A stretch of DNA of 64,000 nucleotides from Meiothermus sp. (GCA_026004095.1 BPIL01000011.1:1-64000); one strand, 5' to 3'. Numbered from the stretch's first letter, positions 8,033 to 17,818 are shown. The notes: generated by a model from the sequence alone, not told the origin. Numbers and translations: made by a program.

Positions 8033-9424
8033 CTAAACACCCAGCGTCCGCATGAGTTCTTCGATAAAGCCTGCCATCCGCCGCTCTATCTGGGCCTTTA
8101 TGGCTGCCTTGGTGACCTCGAGCGGATCCAGCGTACCCGCCATAAAAGCGTCCATCAGCGCGCCGTAGTAAGCGGTAGGAAAGCCTTTGCCCAGAATGAA
8201 ACTCAACACCTTCAGGGCCTTCTCGGCCCGCCCCCGCGCATCCAGACCTTCCCAGTCTGCGAATTCTGCCGGCTGTTCCGGCTCCTCCGATCGATGAACC
8301 ACCGCGGCCTTCCTCGATCCCACCGCTGGGCGCTTTGGAGGGTGCGCGTGTGAGGCAAAACCAGCCGGATCGGCGTACTTGCCCTCGTCGTCCCGAATGA
8401 CATCGACCAGGAACCCCGCCCGGTTGCGGGGGGTATACCCGGCCTGCAAAATGGCCTCGAAACGGCTCAATCGTTCATTTATGCGATCCAGCCCGTAGAT
8501 GTTGATCAGATCATGGGCCACCGATCGGGCCACACCGTACCGGGCCAGGAGCGCCACCACCTCGAGGGCCTCCTCCGAGAGGCTCGTATTTTTGGCAAAG
8601 ACATAGACAATCTCCTGCTTGGCCCCCCTTCCCTCGTAGCGCACCTCGCTGAGATAGCCCCGCTCAACCAGCTCCACGTGGGCCCCCTCGAGCGTGCGCC
8701 GAACCTTGGCCGGGGTCTGATCCACAATCTTGCAGGCCTTGGCCCACTCAACGATGTTGACGCGAAACTGCATCACCTCCCCCCCATCCGGCAAAACCCG
8801 CTGGGCATCGAGCAAGCGGTATAGCGCACGGGTCAGGGGGCGCTCGAGGCTGGTAAGCAGTTGCAAATCGAGCGGTTTCAGGTACTTATCCCGGATTGAG
8901 TCCACAATTTCGCGCGCCAGGCGAATCTTCAGGACACTCTGCCCCGAAAGGCCCAGCCGGTCGTCCTCGCTGGTGTACTCCAGGCGATCAATGTAGCGAA
9001 ACTTGACCGTGGTCCAGCGCTTGCCGCTGCGCCAGGCTTCGCTGGCGGTAAAAGTGGCGGTAGCCAGGCGCTCGAGGCTCTCCTTCAAGGCCTGGTAGTA
9101 GTGCCCGCTGGTATCCCAGCCAATGGCCGTCAGGATGCGATACGCTGTGGTCACAATGGTGCCATCCTCGGGGCAGCCTGCGTCCTGGTAGAGGGCAATT
9201 AGAGCCAGGCTCACGTCGTTATCCAGCCCATGTGGAACACCCCCGTGCTCAGCCACCGCTACGCAGGAAAGCCGGGCGGGCCGGCCGTCCAGGTTAAAGT
9301 CGACAATCCAGCTGGTAAAGCTGGGCGGTATCCGCTCCTGAATGCTGATCAGGCCGAGCCGTGCTACATTGGCCTCGTCAAAATGCACTATCTCGCTGCT
9401 GTTATCTGTCTTTTTTTGCTTCAT
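8033..9424 (-). CDS. repA: Plasmid replication initiator (Rep/RepA, iteron type)
   Basis: A 463-residue protein resembling the replication initiator A family of large Thermaceae plasmids. An N-terminal winged-helix region (LGLISIQERIPPSFTSWIVD...ALIALYQDAG...TAYRILTAIGWD) is followed by LERPLTRALYRLLDAQ and a second winged helix with FRVNIVEWAKACKI. Its C-terminal tail (ALKVLSFILGKGFPTAYYGA) is less conserved. The gene points away from an array of ten 19-bp iterons and an AT-rich segment, the classic arrangement of an iteron-controlled replicon. It should bind the iterons and open the AT-rich DNA. The start at 9424 has an AGGA and a TATAAT close upstream. Confidence 0.85.
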   Translation of the reverse strand: MKQKKTDNSSEIVHFDEANVARLGLISIQERIPPSFTSWIVDFNLDGRPARLSCVAVAEHGGVPHGLDNDVSLALIALYQDAGCPEDGTIVTTAYRILTAIGWDTSGHYYQALKESLERLATATFTASEAWRSGKRWTTVKFRYIDRLEYTSEDDRLGLSGQSVLKIRLAREIVDSIRDKYLKPLDLQLLTSLERPLTRALYRLLDAQRVLPDGGEVMQFRVNIVEWAKACKIVDQTPAKVRRTLEGAHVELVERGYLSEVRYEGRGAKQEIVYVFAKNTSLSEEALEVVALLARYGVARSVAHDLINIYGLDRINERLSRFEAILQAGYTPRNRAGFLVDVIRDDEGKYADPAGFASHAHPPKRPAVGSRKAAVVHRSEEPEQPAEFADWEGLDARGRAEKALKVLSFILGKGFPTAYYGALMDAFMAGTLDPLEVTKAAIKAQIERRMAGFIEELMRTLGV

Positions 9425-9435
9425 TCCTGCTTGAG

Positions 9436-9465
9436 ATTATACCGGCCCCCACCCGGCTCGTTCTC
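9436..9465 (-). promoter_or_regulatory. rep promoter, TATAAT -10
   Basis: On the minus strand a perfect TATAAT (9436-9441) lies 11 bases before the rep ATG, with only a weak GAGAAC at the -35 distance. The leader would be only a few bases long with AGGA before the ATG. The -10 is clear; the -35 is poor. Confidence 0.5.
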
Positions 9466-9474
9466 GCTGTCTGG

Positions 9475-9544
9475 GCATGATGATGATTTTTAAGAAACCT
9501 TAATAGAGAAAAGAATTTTAAGAATTGATTGATCATCATCATGC
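9475..9544. other. AT-rich origin segment between 13-bp inverted repeats
   Basis: GCATGATGATGAT (9475-9487) and its exact reverse complement (9532-9544) enclose a 44-bp AT-rich stretch (TTTTAAGAAACCTTAATAGA onwards) in otherwise GC-rich DNA. It lies between rep and the iterons, where iteron plasmids have their DNA unwinding element. Probable oriV melting region. Confidence 0.6.
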
Positions 9545-9587
9545 CGCTGGCCCGCGGTGCCTCCAGGACGCGTTTTTTTGAAAAAAC

Positions 9588-9965
9588 TGACCAAGTATTC
9601 CGATAATTTTTGCCCTCAATTGACCAAGTATTCCGATACCTGCCAGCGAGAATTGACCAAGTATTCCGATAGCTGGGTCATCCAATTGACCAAGTATTCC
9701 GATACTTAAAACCGCGCAATTGACCAAGTATTCCGATACCCCGGATCCGGGAATTGACCAAGTATTCCGATACCTGCCAGCGAGAAATGACCAAGTATTC
9801 CGATGGTTAATCCACGGCCGTGAGCGGCCAGCGAGGCCGTCTAAAAAAACCGCATCTGGACACAATTAGATGCACTTTTTGACCAAGTATTCCGATACTT
9901 AAAACCGCGCAATTGACCAAGTATTCCGATACCCCAGATCCGGGAATTGACCAAGTATTCCGATA
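9588..9965 (+). repeat. Ten 19-bp iterons (oriV)
   Basis: TTGACCAAGTATTCCGATA or a close variant occurs ten times. Units start near 9587, 9620, 9653, 9686, 9720, 9754, 9786, 9879, 9913 and 9947. The first (CTGACC...) and seventh (ATGACC..., ending GATG) are degenerate. Spacing is about 33-34 bp, near three helical turns, apart from a gap between the seventh and eighth. The block 9705-9772 recurs almost exactly at 9898-9965, showing internal duplication. The array is the Rep binding site and copy-control region. It is not a CRISPR array: the spacers are about 14 bp and partly repeated. Confidence 0.9.
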
Positions 9966-10151
9966 GTGCAATTCCAGGTGTTGTTTCGGTTGCTGGTGGG
10001 GGAGGGCCTGGCTGGCGAAACCCGCAACGGGCTTTCGGGAATGGCCAGGTTTCGTTGGTGGCTTCAGGGCCTATACTATTTGGAAAAAACAGCGAGGCTG
10101 GGTGCTGTTATTTTCCCTGATGTAAATCGCTGGCTGGATAAAGAACGCTGT

Positions 10152-13100
10152 ATGAGACCCTATGTAGCTCTGGATCTCGAGACCACATCCCCCGACCCCA
10201 AGGCGGCCCTCATTCTGGAAATCGCTGCACAGGACGTAGAGGGTAGAACTTTCCACCGGTATGTGGCGACCCCAGAAGCCCTCGAGGCCGATCACGAGGC
10301 CTTCCGCTTTACCGGCATTCCCTTTGAGGTATACGAACGCGAGAAGGTGCCCCTGAAGGAAGCGCTGGGGGACTTCCTTGCCTATCTTGGGAATCGCCCG
10401 TTGCTCGGCCACAACCTGTTGCGCTACGACCTGCCCGTGCTCGAGCGCGCCTTATCAACGGTTGGGCTGGAGCTTCCCCCGGCCGCAGGGCCCGCGCTGG
10501 ACACCCTCCGCCTGGCCCATCTGGTTTTCCCCACGCCACCGGAAGGGCTGGCTGGCTACCGCTTGGGAGATCTCTACGCCTACTTTACAAAGGAGGAACT
10601 GAAGGACGCCCACCGCGCCCTGGCCGATGTGGAGGCGACCTGGCGCGTGCTCTCGGGTTTGCTGCTTCAAAAGCTGCCGGATGGCGTGGCTCGAGCCTGG
10701 CGGGAACTTGGCCTGGTCGAAGGGGAGCTTTTTCCTGATACTCCGGGGCTGGTCAAGGATTTCCTCGCCACCCCAGCGCTGGTAGAGCTGATCGCCTACG
10801 GGGGCCCCACCCTGCCACCCCCTGCCAGCCTGGACGAAGATCTGCTTCCCAGGCGGAGGGAGGCGCAGATGCAGATGTTCGAGAAAGTGCAGGAGGCCCT
10901 GCAATCGGGGCGTCAAATTCTGCTTGAAGCGCCTACGGGTACGGGTAAGACCAAGGGCTACCTTTACCCGGCGCTCCATGTGGGGGAAAAAACCTGGGTG
11001 GCCACCCACACCAAAGTACTCCAGGCCCAGGCCCTGAAAGAGCTCGAGGACGTGGGGAGGAGGGGCTATGGGGTGCGCGCAGCGCTGGTTAAAAGTTCTC
11101 GCGACACCCTCTGTCCCGAGGCCCTCTTCGATCTCTTTTTGGACGCCAGGGAAGACGAAGAGGATTTCAGGGCTGCGGTGGGCCTCCTGCTGCACTACGC
11201 GGCCCTGGGTGAGCACGAGCTCGAGGCCCTGCCCGGCTACTGGTACTTCTCAAGGGGCTTCCGCGAAGCCAGGGATCGTGTGGGCACCAACCCCCGCCGC
11301 TGCCGGGAAGACTGCTCCTTCTTTCACACCTGCGCCTTTCAGCGCCAGCTCGCGCACCGCAAAGGAGCGCAGATATTGGTAACCAACCAGGCCTACCTGC
11401 TGGCCAACTTTCTGCGCCAGGATGAACCCGATGCGATCGAAGACCAGGCCCACCTGGTGCTCGACGAGGCCCATCACCTGGAGGATGTTGCCACCGAGGC
11501 CTTGACCAGGGTTCTGGGTTACGAGGACTTCATCCACCAGCTCAACCGTCTGGCCCATCCCCAGAAGGATCGGGGGCTGCTCAAGGATAGCCGGCGGCTG
11601 CAGGAACTTTCGGAGGAAGAGCGAGAAAGGGCTACTGAGGTTGTGCAAAAAATTCTTCCCGGCTTGCGTGCGGGGCTCAGAGACTACACCGCTCACCTCG
11701 AGGCCTTCATCAAGAACCGGGGCACCGGGGATCCGCGCTACGGCATCACCCTGGGGGTTGGCAGCCAGTGGAAGCGCCTCGAGGAGTGGCCCCGCATCAA
11801 TCGCGAGGAGGAAGCGCTGATACGGGCCCTGGCCGAGCTAAAAAAAGCACTGGAGGAGATCGGCCAGAATCCCGCAGGGTTCGTGGCCCGTGAGCTTGCG
11901 CCCATAAAACAGTTTCTGAAGGACGCCCTGGGGCTTTTATATGAGCGCCGCCGGGTGCTGGGCCTGGCTCCTGGGGAGCCGGATCAGAACCTTCTCCACC
12001 TTTCCGAATGGGACCCCACCACCGAGAGCTGGCGGCACCTGGCGCAGCCCATTGACGTTTCTCAGGAGCTTAAAGCCAGCCTGTGGCCTCGCTTCAAGGG
12101 TGTTGTACTGACCAGCGCCACCCTGAGCGTACCCACCGAGCGCGACCCCGAGGGCTTCGCCCTGCTCAAGCGCGTGCTGGGTCTGGATAACGCTTCATCC
12201 AAGCAGCTACCGCCCTCCCTTCCCTACGAGAAGGCCCACCTGCTGGTGCCGCGCCACCTCCCGGAGGCCCGCGAAAGCACGCTGCCGCGCTTTCAGCGTA
12301 TGTTGCACGAGGAACTGAAGGTGTTGCTGCCCCTCTCCCACCGCAGCCTTACCCTTTTTACCAGCCTCAAGCGCCTGGAAGATGCCCAGAACGCCCTGGG
12401 TGAGATGCCAAATCTCCTGGCCCCCCTGACCCGCAAAGAACGCGAGGATGTGGCCAGCCGCATCAAGCAGAACCCCGAGGCCCCGGTGGCCGCCCTGGGT
12501 TCCCGCAGCTACATGGAAGGGGTGGATTTCCCTGCTCTGAAACTGGTGAACCTGGAACGCATCCCCTTCCACCTGCCTTCCTTGCTGCTCACCAGGCGGA
12601 TGGAGCGGGCCTATGAGCAGGGGCTGGATAAATGGTGGGACTACTACCTTCCCAAGGCGGCGCTCTCCTTTGCCCAGGCCTTTGGCCGGCTGATCCGCGA
12701 TCAGCGCGAGCGAGCGGGGGATGGGGCCTTTGTCCTCTGGGACAAGAAGCTGCTCAACGCCGCCTACCAGGGTATCTTCTACCGCGCCCTGCCCCCAGGG
12801 GTGCACCGGCTCGTCCTCGAGGATCGGAAGGATTTCTACGACCAGATCGCAAGAATCCTGCAGGTGGATCGGGCCCGCTTCCCCCAGGACGAACTGGAAG
12901 AGGAGACGCTCTCCAGGCTCAGGGAAATTCTGCAGTCGGGCCTCGAGCCCACTGAAAAAGCACGCCGCATTGCCAGGGAGGTCTACGAACTCAAAGTAGA
13001 CGAGGAGCGCTGGGCCAAGCAGGCCGAAGCCATACAGGCCGCACTGAATGGGGAAGACCTGTTCGCTCTGTTGCCCACCGGCTTTGGTAAGAGCCTGGCT

Positions 13101-15152
13101 TTTCAACTCCCGGCCCTCATGCAGGGCGGGCTTACCCTGGTGGTTTCGCCGCTGGTCGCCCTGATGAAAGACCAGACCGACCGCTTGCTGGAGATGGGGT
13201 TGCCGGTGGGGGCGGTACATTCGCTGATGGGCTCCGGGGAGCAGCGCAGCATGCTGGATGAGGTGAGATCGGGTCGGGTACGGCTTCTCTATGTGAGCCC
13301 TGAGCGCCTTAACCGCAACGAGGCCCTCTGGAGGCTGCTCCAGGAGAAGCACGAGGCAGGGGAGCTGAAGCGGGTGGTCTTCGACGAGGCCCACTGCCTG
13401 GTGGAGTGGGGCTTCGACTTCCGGCCCGACTACCTCAAGGCCCTGGAAAAGCTGAAGGATTTGCAGGGGGTTCCCCGGAGCTTCTTCACCGCCACGCTCA
13501 CGCCGGAAGACCTCAAAAGACTGGTGAAGGTGGCAGGGCTGGCGGCCCACCGGTTGATCAAACCGCCGAGCTTCCACCGCCCCAACCTCCGCTTCGTGGT
13601 GAGGAAAGCGCAGGGGGAGGTGGGCAAGTTCCAGGTTCTGGCCAAGGCCCTGGCCTGGCTCACGGCGATGGGGGAGGGGGGCAGCGCCATCGTCTACACC
13701 GCCACCCGCGCCGAGGCTGAGCGCCTGGCCTGGGCCCTGGGCCGCCTTTTCCCCGACCTGGCGGTGGAGGCCTACCATGCGGGGCTGGGCCCGGTGCCCC
13801 GGCGCGAGGCCCAGGAACGCTTTATGGAGGGGAAGACCCGGGTCATGGTGGCCACCACCGCCTTCGGTATGGGCATCGACAAGCCGGACATCCGGCTGGT
13901 GGTTCACTGGCGGCCCCCGCGCAGCCTGGAGGAGTACATCCAGCAGTCGGGGCGCGCAGGTCGGGATGGAAAGGAGGCCTACTGCCTGCTGCTGCACACC
14001 AGATCAGACTGGTCTTTCCTTCGCTGGTCCATTGGGGTGGGGCGGGCGGCTGAGGCCCAGAGGGAATTTGTCGATCGGCTGATCGATGCTCTGAAGGAGG
14101 CCCCTACCCAGATTGATTACCGCAGGAATCTGTACGAAAAGATTTACCAAAGCGATTCTCAAGAAGATGACGAGGTATTGGAGGTTTTCGACGACGAAGA
14201 GGACGAGGAGGATGAAGAAGAAGCCGCGGCAACCCCCCGACGGGAGCTGGGCCTGGAGAACTTTGAGCGCGTTCTCGCCAGCCTGGAGCGGGCGGGAATG
14301 CTGGAGTACGAGTATCTAGTGGGCAAGGCTTTGCTACAGGAATCCGAGGAAGTCTTACGGGGATATATGGGTGAAGAGGGTATCGCCCTTCTGCGCAGGG
14401 CCGGTTTCAGGGGCAGCGAGCGGGGGGATGAGCTGGACTACTCCCGCATTCCCCCGGAGAAGGCGCGGGAGCTGGATCAAAGGCTTTATGCGCTGTTCAA
14501 AGAACGCAAGATCGGGCTGTACCATTACCGGGAGTCGTTGCTCCGTATTAGGGCCGGTGAGCATCTGGAGGTGGGCTACCGCGCCTGGGATAAGGAGATC
14601 CGGGAGCTTGAACGACAGGCCAAAGAACGGCTGAGCCAGGTGGAGCGCTACGCTGAAACCAGCCGCTGCCGGGTAAAGGCTATTCTCAGGTTTCTGGGTG
14701 AGACCCTGGAGAGCTGTGCCGCTTGCGATGCCTGTACACGGGACAGCGGCCCCTGGGAGGAGCAGGAATCGCTGGAGACGGAGGAGCTCGAGCGGGCCTA
14801 CCGCCCCCTGGACACCCTGCTGGCCTACTTCGCTTTAGCGGAGAAAAACGCCTGGTCGCAGGAGGCCCGCTACAGGTATCTGGGCAGGCGCAGCACCCTG
14901 ATGGCCCTGCGCGGCAAGGATCGGAGCCGGAGCGGGGCCCTGGGCCGCAAGTACACGGACAACCGCTTCTTTGGTCACCTCTCCTTCATTAGGCCCCGGG
15001 AGCTGGAGCGGGCCTTTGAGGAAGCGTTGGAAAAGGAGTACCTCGAGGTCAAGGACGCATACGAGGCCCATCAGCTATATGGCCTGACCGAGAAAGGCAG
15101 GAGACGCTACGAGCGCTGGCAAAGGCGGGAGGTGGGGGATGTCGGAGCTTGA
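10152..15152 (+). CDS. Exonuclease-DinG-RecQ triple-fusion helicase
   Basis: A 1666-residue protein if it starts at ATG 10152; the open frame reaches back to 9966, next to the last iteron. Domain 1 (1-170) is a DnaQ-like 3'-5' exonuclease, with ALDLETT giving D8/E10, then HNLLRYDLPVLE and DAHRALADVE. Domain 2 (about 240-920) is a DinG/XPD-type SF2 helicase, with Walker A APTGTGKT (K266), DEAHH (438-442) and four Cys between about 321 and 393 placed like the XPD iron-sulfur cluster. Domain 3 (about 960-1666) is RecQ-like, with LPTGFGKS (K980), DEAHC (D1078), QQSGRAGRDG (about 1264), an acidic run near 1340-1360 and a late Cys cluster. DnaQ-DinG fusions are known; adding a full RecQ is unusual. 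It heads a four-gene overlapping operon. Confidence 0.9.
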   Translation: MRPYVALDLETTSPDPKAALILEIAAQDVEGRTFHRYVATPEALEADHEAFRFTGIPFEVYEREKVPLKEALGDFLAYLGNRPLLGHNLLRYDLPVLERALSTVGLELPPAAGPALDTLRLAHLVFPTPPEGLAGYRLGDLYAYFTKEELKDAHRALADVEATWRVLSGLLLQKLPDGVARAWRELGLVEGELFPDTPGLVKDFLATPALVELIAYGGPTLPPPASLDEDLLPRRREAQMQMFEKVQEALQSGRQILLEAPTGTGKTKGYLYPALHVGEKTWVATHTKVLQAQALKELEDVGRRGYGVRAALVKSSRDTLCPEALFDLFLDAREDEEDFRAAVGLLLHYAALGEHELEALPGYWYFSRGFREARDRVGTNPRRCREDCSFFHTCAFQRQLAHRKGAQILVTNQAYLLANFLRQDEPDAIEDQAHLVLDEAHHLEDVATEALTRVLGYEDFIHQLNRLAHPQKDRGLLKDSRRLQELSEEERERATEVVQKILPGLRAGLRDYTAHLEAFIKNRGTGDPRYGITLGVGSQWKRLEEWPRINREEEALIRALAELKKALEEIGQNPAGFVARELAPIKQFLKDALGLLYERRRVLGLAPGEPDQNLLHLSEWDPTTESWRHLAQPIDVSQELKASLWPRFKGVVLTSATLSVPTERDPEGFALLKRVLGLDNASSKQLPPSLPYEKAHLLVPRHLPEARESTLPRFQRMLHEELKVLLPLSHRSLTLFTSLKRLEDAQNALGEMPNLLAPLTRKEREDVASRIKQNPEAPVAALGSRSYMEGVDFPALKLVNLERIPFHLPSLLLTRRMERAYEQGLDKWWDYYLPKAALSFAQAFGRLIRDQRERAGDGAFVLWDKKLLNAAYQGIFYRALPPGVHRLVLEDRKDFYDQIARILQVDRARFPQDELEEETLSRLREILQSGLEPTEKARRIAREVYELKVDEERWAKQAEAIQAALNGEDLFALLPTGFGKSLAFQLPALMQGGLTLVVSPLVALMKDQTDRLLEMGLPVGAVHSLMGSGEQRSMLDEVRSGRVRLLYVSPERLNRNEALWRLLQEKHEAGELKRVVFDEAHCLVEWGFDFRPDYLKALEKLKDLQGVPRSFFTATLTPEDLKRLVKVAGLAAHRLIKPPSFHRPNLRFVVRKAQGEVGKFQVLAKALAWLTAMGEGGSAIVYTATRAEAERLAWALGRLFPDLAVEAYHAGLGPVPRREAQERFMEGKTRVMVATTAFGMGIDKPDIRLVVHWRPPRSLEEYIQQSGRAGRDGKEAYCLLLHTRSDWSFLRWSIGVGRAAEAQREFVDRLIDALKEAPTQIDYRRNLYEKIYQSDSQEDDEVLEVFDDEEDEEDEEEAAATPRRELGLENFERVLASLERAGMLEYEYLVGKALLQESEEVLRGYMGEEGIALLRRAGFRGSERGDELDYSRIPPEKARELDQRLYALFKERKIGLYHYRESLLRIRAGEHLEVGYRAWDKEIRELERQAKERLSQVERYAETSRCRVKAILRFLGETLESCAACDACTRDSGPWEEQESLETEELERAYRPLDTLLAYFALAEKNAWSQEARYRYLGRRSTLMALRGKDRSRSGALGRKYTDNRFFGHLSFIRPRELERAFEEALEKEYLEVKDAYEAHQLYGLTEKGRRRYERWQRREVGDVGA

Positions 15153-15672
15153 AGAATTCCAGAAGGCGCTCGGTCGTCCAGCCGAGGCGGAGGCTTCGCT
15201 GGATTCTCTGAGGAAAGCCCTCTGGGCATTTTCTCCCAACGCCAAGGACTTGCTCAGAGCTTCCGTCGTCCTCGAGGGCCAGTCAGAAAAAGGCTCAGAA
15301 CCAAAAACCCCGGTTGTCCGTATCAAACCGGAACCGCCGGCCGGTCACGCCGTCCAGGAAGCGCCCAAGCCCAGCGCAGACGACCAGGAAGTTTTGCGCA
15401 GGCTGCGGGAGATCGAGAAGAAGTACCAGAAAAAGTCCGACGAGGCGGAAAAGCTCAGGGCCAGGCTGCAAAGGGAAGAGAAGGCCCGGCAGGAAGCGGA
15501 AAGGTTGAGGGGAAGGGCCGAGCAGGAAGCGGCCCACCTGCGCAGGGAGCTCCAGCAAGCCCACCAGAATGCGGAAGACCTGCGCGACGAGCTGGTGAAA
15601 GTGCAGGGCGAGCGCAGCCGCCTGCAGGAAGAAAACGAGCTGCTGAAAGGTCGGATAGAGGAGTTCCCCCTT

Positions 15673-17214
15673 TTATCCCCTTTTATTCCCCGGGGGAGGG
15701 GTTTGGAGCCCTGGGGGTAGGTAGACGCGGTAGGGGTTGCTCCCCCAGGGACCCCGGGCGGCACTCCATCCGCCCTTGGGCCTCTCCAAGCACTCCCGTA
15801 GAAGTGCCTGAAGGATTTGCCTTTTCGGGGTGTAGCGCCATCCGTCCGGGGAAGAACTTCTCCCCAGCAGGTTCCGCGCGGCGTTCACCTGTGCGTTTAT
15901 CTCACGACCGCAGGCCAGGCACCGGAAGGCCTGGGTGTCCTGGCGGTTCCCGGGGTCCACGTACCCGCAAGAAGAACAGGTCTGGGAAGTGTAAGCGGGG
16001 TTCACCTCCACCACCTGGATCCCGTAAAGGACCTCCAGCCGCTCCAGCTTCTCCTTGAAGTACCGCCTGCCGAAGTTGGAGAGGAGGCGGTTCATCCTGC
16101 GGGAGAGCCCGGGGGCGCGCAGGTCCAGGCGCTCCACCACCAGGACCCTGGGGGCGTGGAGGGCGACTAGGCGGTTGAGGAGCCGGTTCACCTCGTTCTT
16201 CAGGAAGGCCCTCAGCCGGGCGACCGCCTCCCGGTATTCCTGTACCTCCCGGAGGCGTCTCCCCTCACGCTGGGCCTTCCGGGCGATGGCCTGGATCTCC
16301 GCGTCGTAGGCCTGGAGGAGGCGCAGGAACCCCCGCCCCAGGAGATCCCCCCGGTCCGTGGCCATGAGGGGGGAGAGGCCCACGTCCAGGGCCAGCCGCT
16401 CCGTCCGGGGGGTGTAGGGTCTTCCCTCTAGGGCCTTGACCCGGCGGACGTAGACCCGTCCCCCTTCCTCCCCGATCTGGAAGAAGTTCCGCCACGCCCC
16501 CGGCACCCCCTCGGCGTAGGGGTTCCCCTCCAGGGGGACGGCGATGGGTTGCCTCGGGACCAGGCTGGACAGGTGGAGCCACAGGGGGAAGCGGGCGGCC
16601 CCCTCCCCCCGCCGGGCCCGCCAGCCCCTGTTTTTCCTTTTGGGCACCCAGTCTTTTCTGGCCTCCAGTCGGGCCACCTTCCCGTCCAGGTGCATGGCGA
16701 TCCGCCCCAGGCGGGGAAGGCGGTTCTCCTTCCGGGCCCGGCGGAAGAGGTGGCGGAGGAGGCGGAGGTCTTCGGGAAGCACGGGCATCTCCTGCCCCCC
16801 CACCTTGACCGTTTTCACGTCCCGCTGCTGCCACAGCCCCCGGGCGTTGAGACGCAGGAGGCGGCCCTTCTGCTCTTCGGGCAGGGTGCTCCCCAGGATG
16901 AGAGCCCTCACCCGCTCCTCCAGGACCCCGAGGTAGCCCGAGAGGATGTCCACCACCTGCTGGCTGCACACCCAGAGGTAGCGGTCGGAGAGGGGGGTGG
17001 TGAGGGGGGCCTTCGTGGGGTCCAGACGGCGGTCCAGATGACCCGTCTCGTAGAAGCGGCGGAGGTGGTAGGCCAAAAGTCCCCGGGCCGCCCGGCGGTA
17101 GGCCCGCAGGACCTCCCGCACTTCCCGCTGCTTGGCCCGGGTCATGGCGTGAGGAAAAAGGTAGGACCCGAAAGCCTGCTTAGACCCGGCTTGCGGCCCC
17201 TTCCGCTTGCTCAT
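15673..17214 (-). CDS. tnpB: IS607-associated TnpB with substituted third RuvC residue
   Basis: A 513-residue TnpB-family protein. RuvC motif I is LALDVGLSPLMATD (Asp present), motif II is VVERLDLRA (Glu present), and a CSSC...CLAC zinc ribbon follows. In the last motif, where TnpB normally reads ADVNAARN, the sequence is NAQVNAARNL: the catalytic Asp is replaced by Gln (codon CAG). That predicts a weakened or dead nuclease that may still bind guide RNA and DNA. A C-terminal extension of about 60 residues follows. The start overlaps the upstream recombinase gene by 35 bases. Confidence 0.8.
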   Translation of the reverse strand: MSKRKGPQAGSKQAFGSYLFPHAMTRAKQREVREVLRAYRRAARGLLAYHLRRFYETGHLDRRLDPTKAPLTTPLSDRYLWVCSQQVVDILSGYLGVLEERVRALILGSTLPEEQKGRLLRLNARGLWQQRDVKTVKVGGQEMPVLPEDLRLLRHLFRRARKENRLPRLGRIAMHLDGKVARLEARKDWVPKRKNRGWRARRGEGAARFPLWLHLSSLVPRQPIAVPLEGNPYAEGVPGAWRNFFQIGEEGGRVYVRRVKALEGRPYTPRTERLALDVGLSPLMATDRGDLLGRGFLRLLQAYDAEIQAIARKAQREGRRLREVQEYREAVARLRAFLKNEVNRLLNRLVALHAPRVLVVERLDLRAPGLSRRMNRLLSNFGRRYFKEKLERLEVLYGIQVVEVNPAYTSQTCSSCGYVDPGNRQDTQAFRCLACGREINAQVNAARNLLGRSSSPDGWRYTPKRQILQALLRECLERPKGGWSAARGPWGSNPYRVYLPPGLQTPPPGNKRG

Positions 17215-17818
17215 CCCCCATCACCTCGCCCACGAGAACCCTGACCGCCTCCTTGGCCTTCCGCCTTCCCCGCAGACCGTACAGGCGGGCGGCGAAGGAG
17301 TAGACCACCGCCACCAGGTCCTCCACCAGGTCCGCCTGGGGGGTTCCCGCCTCGTTCACCACCTCAATGCGCTTCCCCTGGGCCTCGGCCAGGAGTTCCA
17401 GGAAGTGGAAACCGAAGCGGGTCAGGCGGTCTCTGTGCTCCACCAGGAGGACGGCGTAGTCCCTCTCCCGGAGAAGCCGCTCCAGCTTGGGCCGACGGTC
17501 GTTGACCCCGCTCCCCACCTCCTTGACCACCCGCACCACCCGGTAGCCCCGCGCAGCGGCATAGGAGAGGAGGCGTTCCGCCTGGCGCTCCAGGTCGTCC
17601 CTGGCCTCGTGGACGGAGACCCGGGCGTAGATGGCCGCCGTGTTCCCAGCCTCCTCCCGGGGCTTAAGCCCGTCCTCCAGGACCAGGATGGTGCCCGTGG
17701 GGAGCTGGACCGCCTTGACGGGGAGGATGCCCTGCCTGAACCACTTCCAGGCGGTGCGGTAGGGAACCCCGTGCCGCCGGGCCCACTCGGAGAGCTTCAC
17801 GGGTACATCATAGCACAA
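17180..17818 (-). CDS. tnpA: IS607-family serine recombinase (TnpA)
   Basis: A 212-residue protein starting MCYDVPVKLSEWARRHGVPY; a start at the later Val (VKLSEWARR) is also possible. An N-terminal MerR-like HTH (residues 7-45) precedes the small serine-recombinase catalytic domain, with AAIYARVSVHEARDDLERQ (catalytic Ser), LLVEHRDRLTRFGFHFLE (conserved Arg residues) and IEVVNEAG. The HTH-first order is diagnostic of IS607 TnpA. It should catalyse insertion and excision through a circular intermediate. All catalytic residues I can identify are present. Confidence 0.9.
   Translation of the reverse strand: MCYDVPVKLSEWARRHGVPYRTAWKWFRQGILPVKAVQLPTGTILVLEDGLKPREEAGNTAAIYARVSVHEARDDLERQAERLLSYAAARGYRVVRVVKEVGSGVNDRRPKLERLLRERDYAVLLVEHRDRLTRFGFHFLELLAEAQGKRIEVVNEAGTPQADLVEDLVAVVYSFAARLYGLRGRRKAKEAVRVLVGEVMGDEQAEGAASRV

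Noticed and set aside
9539-9865. 108-codon minus-strand frame rich in the repeated IGILGQ pattern
   Set aside because: It is simply the iteron array translated; the repeat is a DNA-binding site, not a protein repeat.
9588-9965. CRISPR array
   Set aside because: The 19-bp repeats have short spacers of about 14 bp that partly repeat themselves, there are no cas genes nearby, and a rep gene is adjacent; these are iterons.
9966-10151. N-terminal extension of the helicase fusion
   Set aside because: The extra 62 residues start inside the last iteron and resemble no domain; ATG 10152 begins exactly at the exonuclease fold.
15720-15800. tRNA or rRNA genes
   Set aside because: I looked through intergenic stretches for cloverleaf-like sequence and conserved rRNA blocks and saw none in the window; this was done by eye, so a divergent tRNA could be missed.
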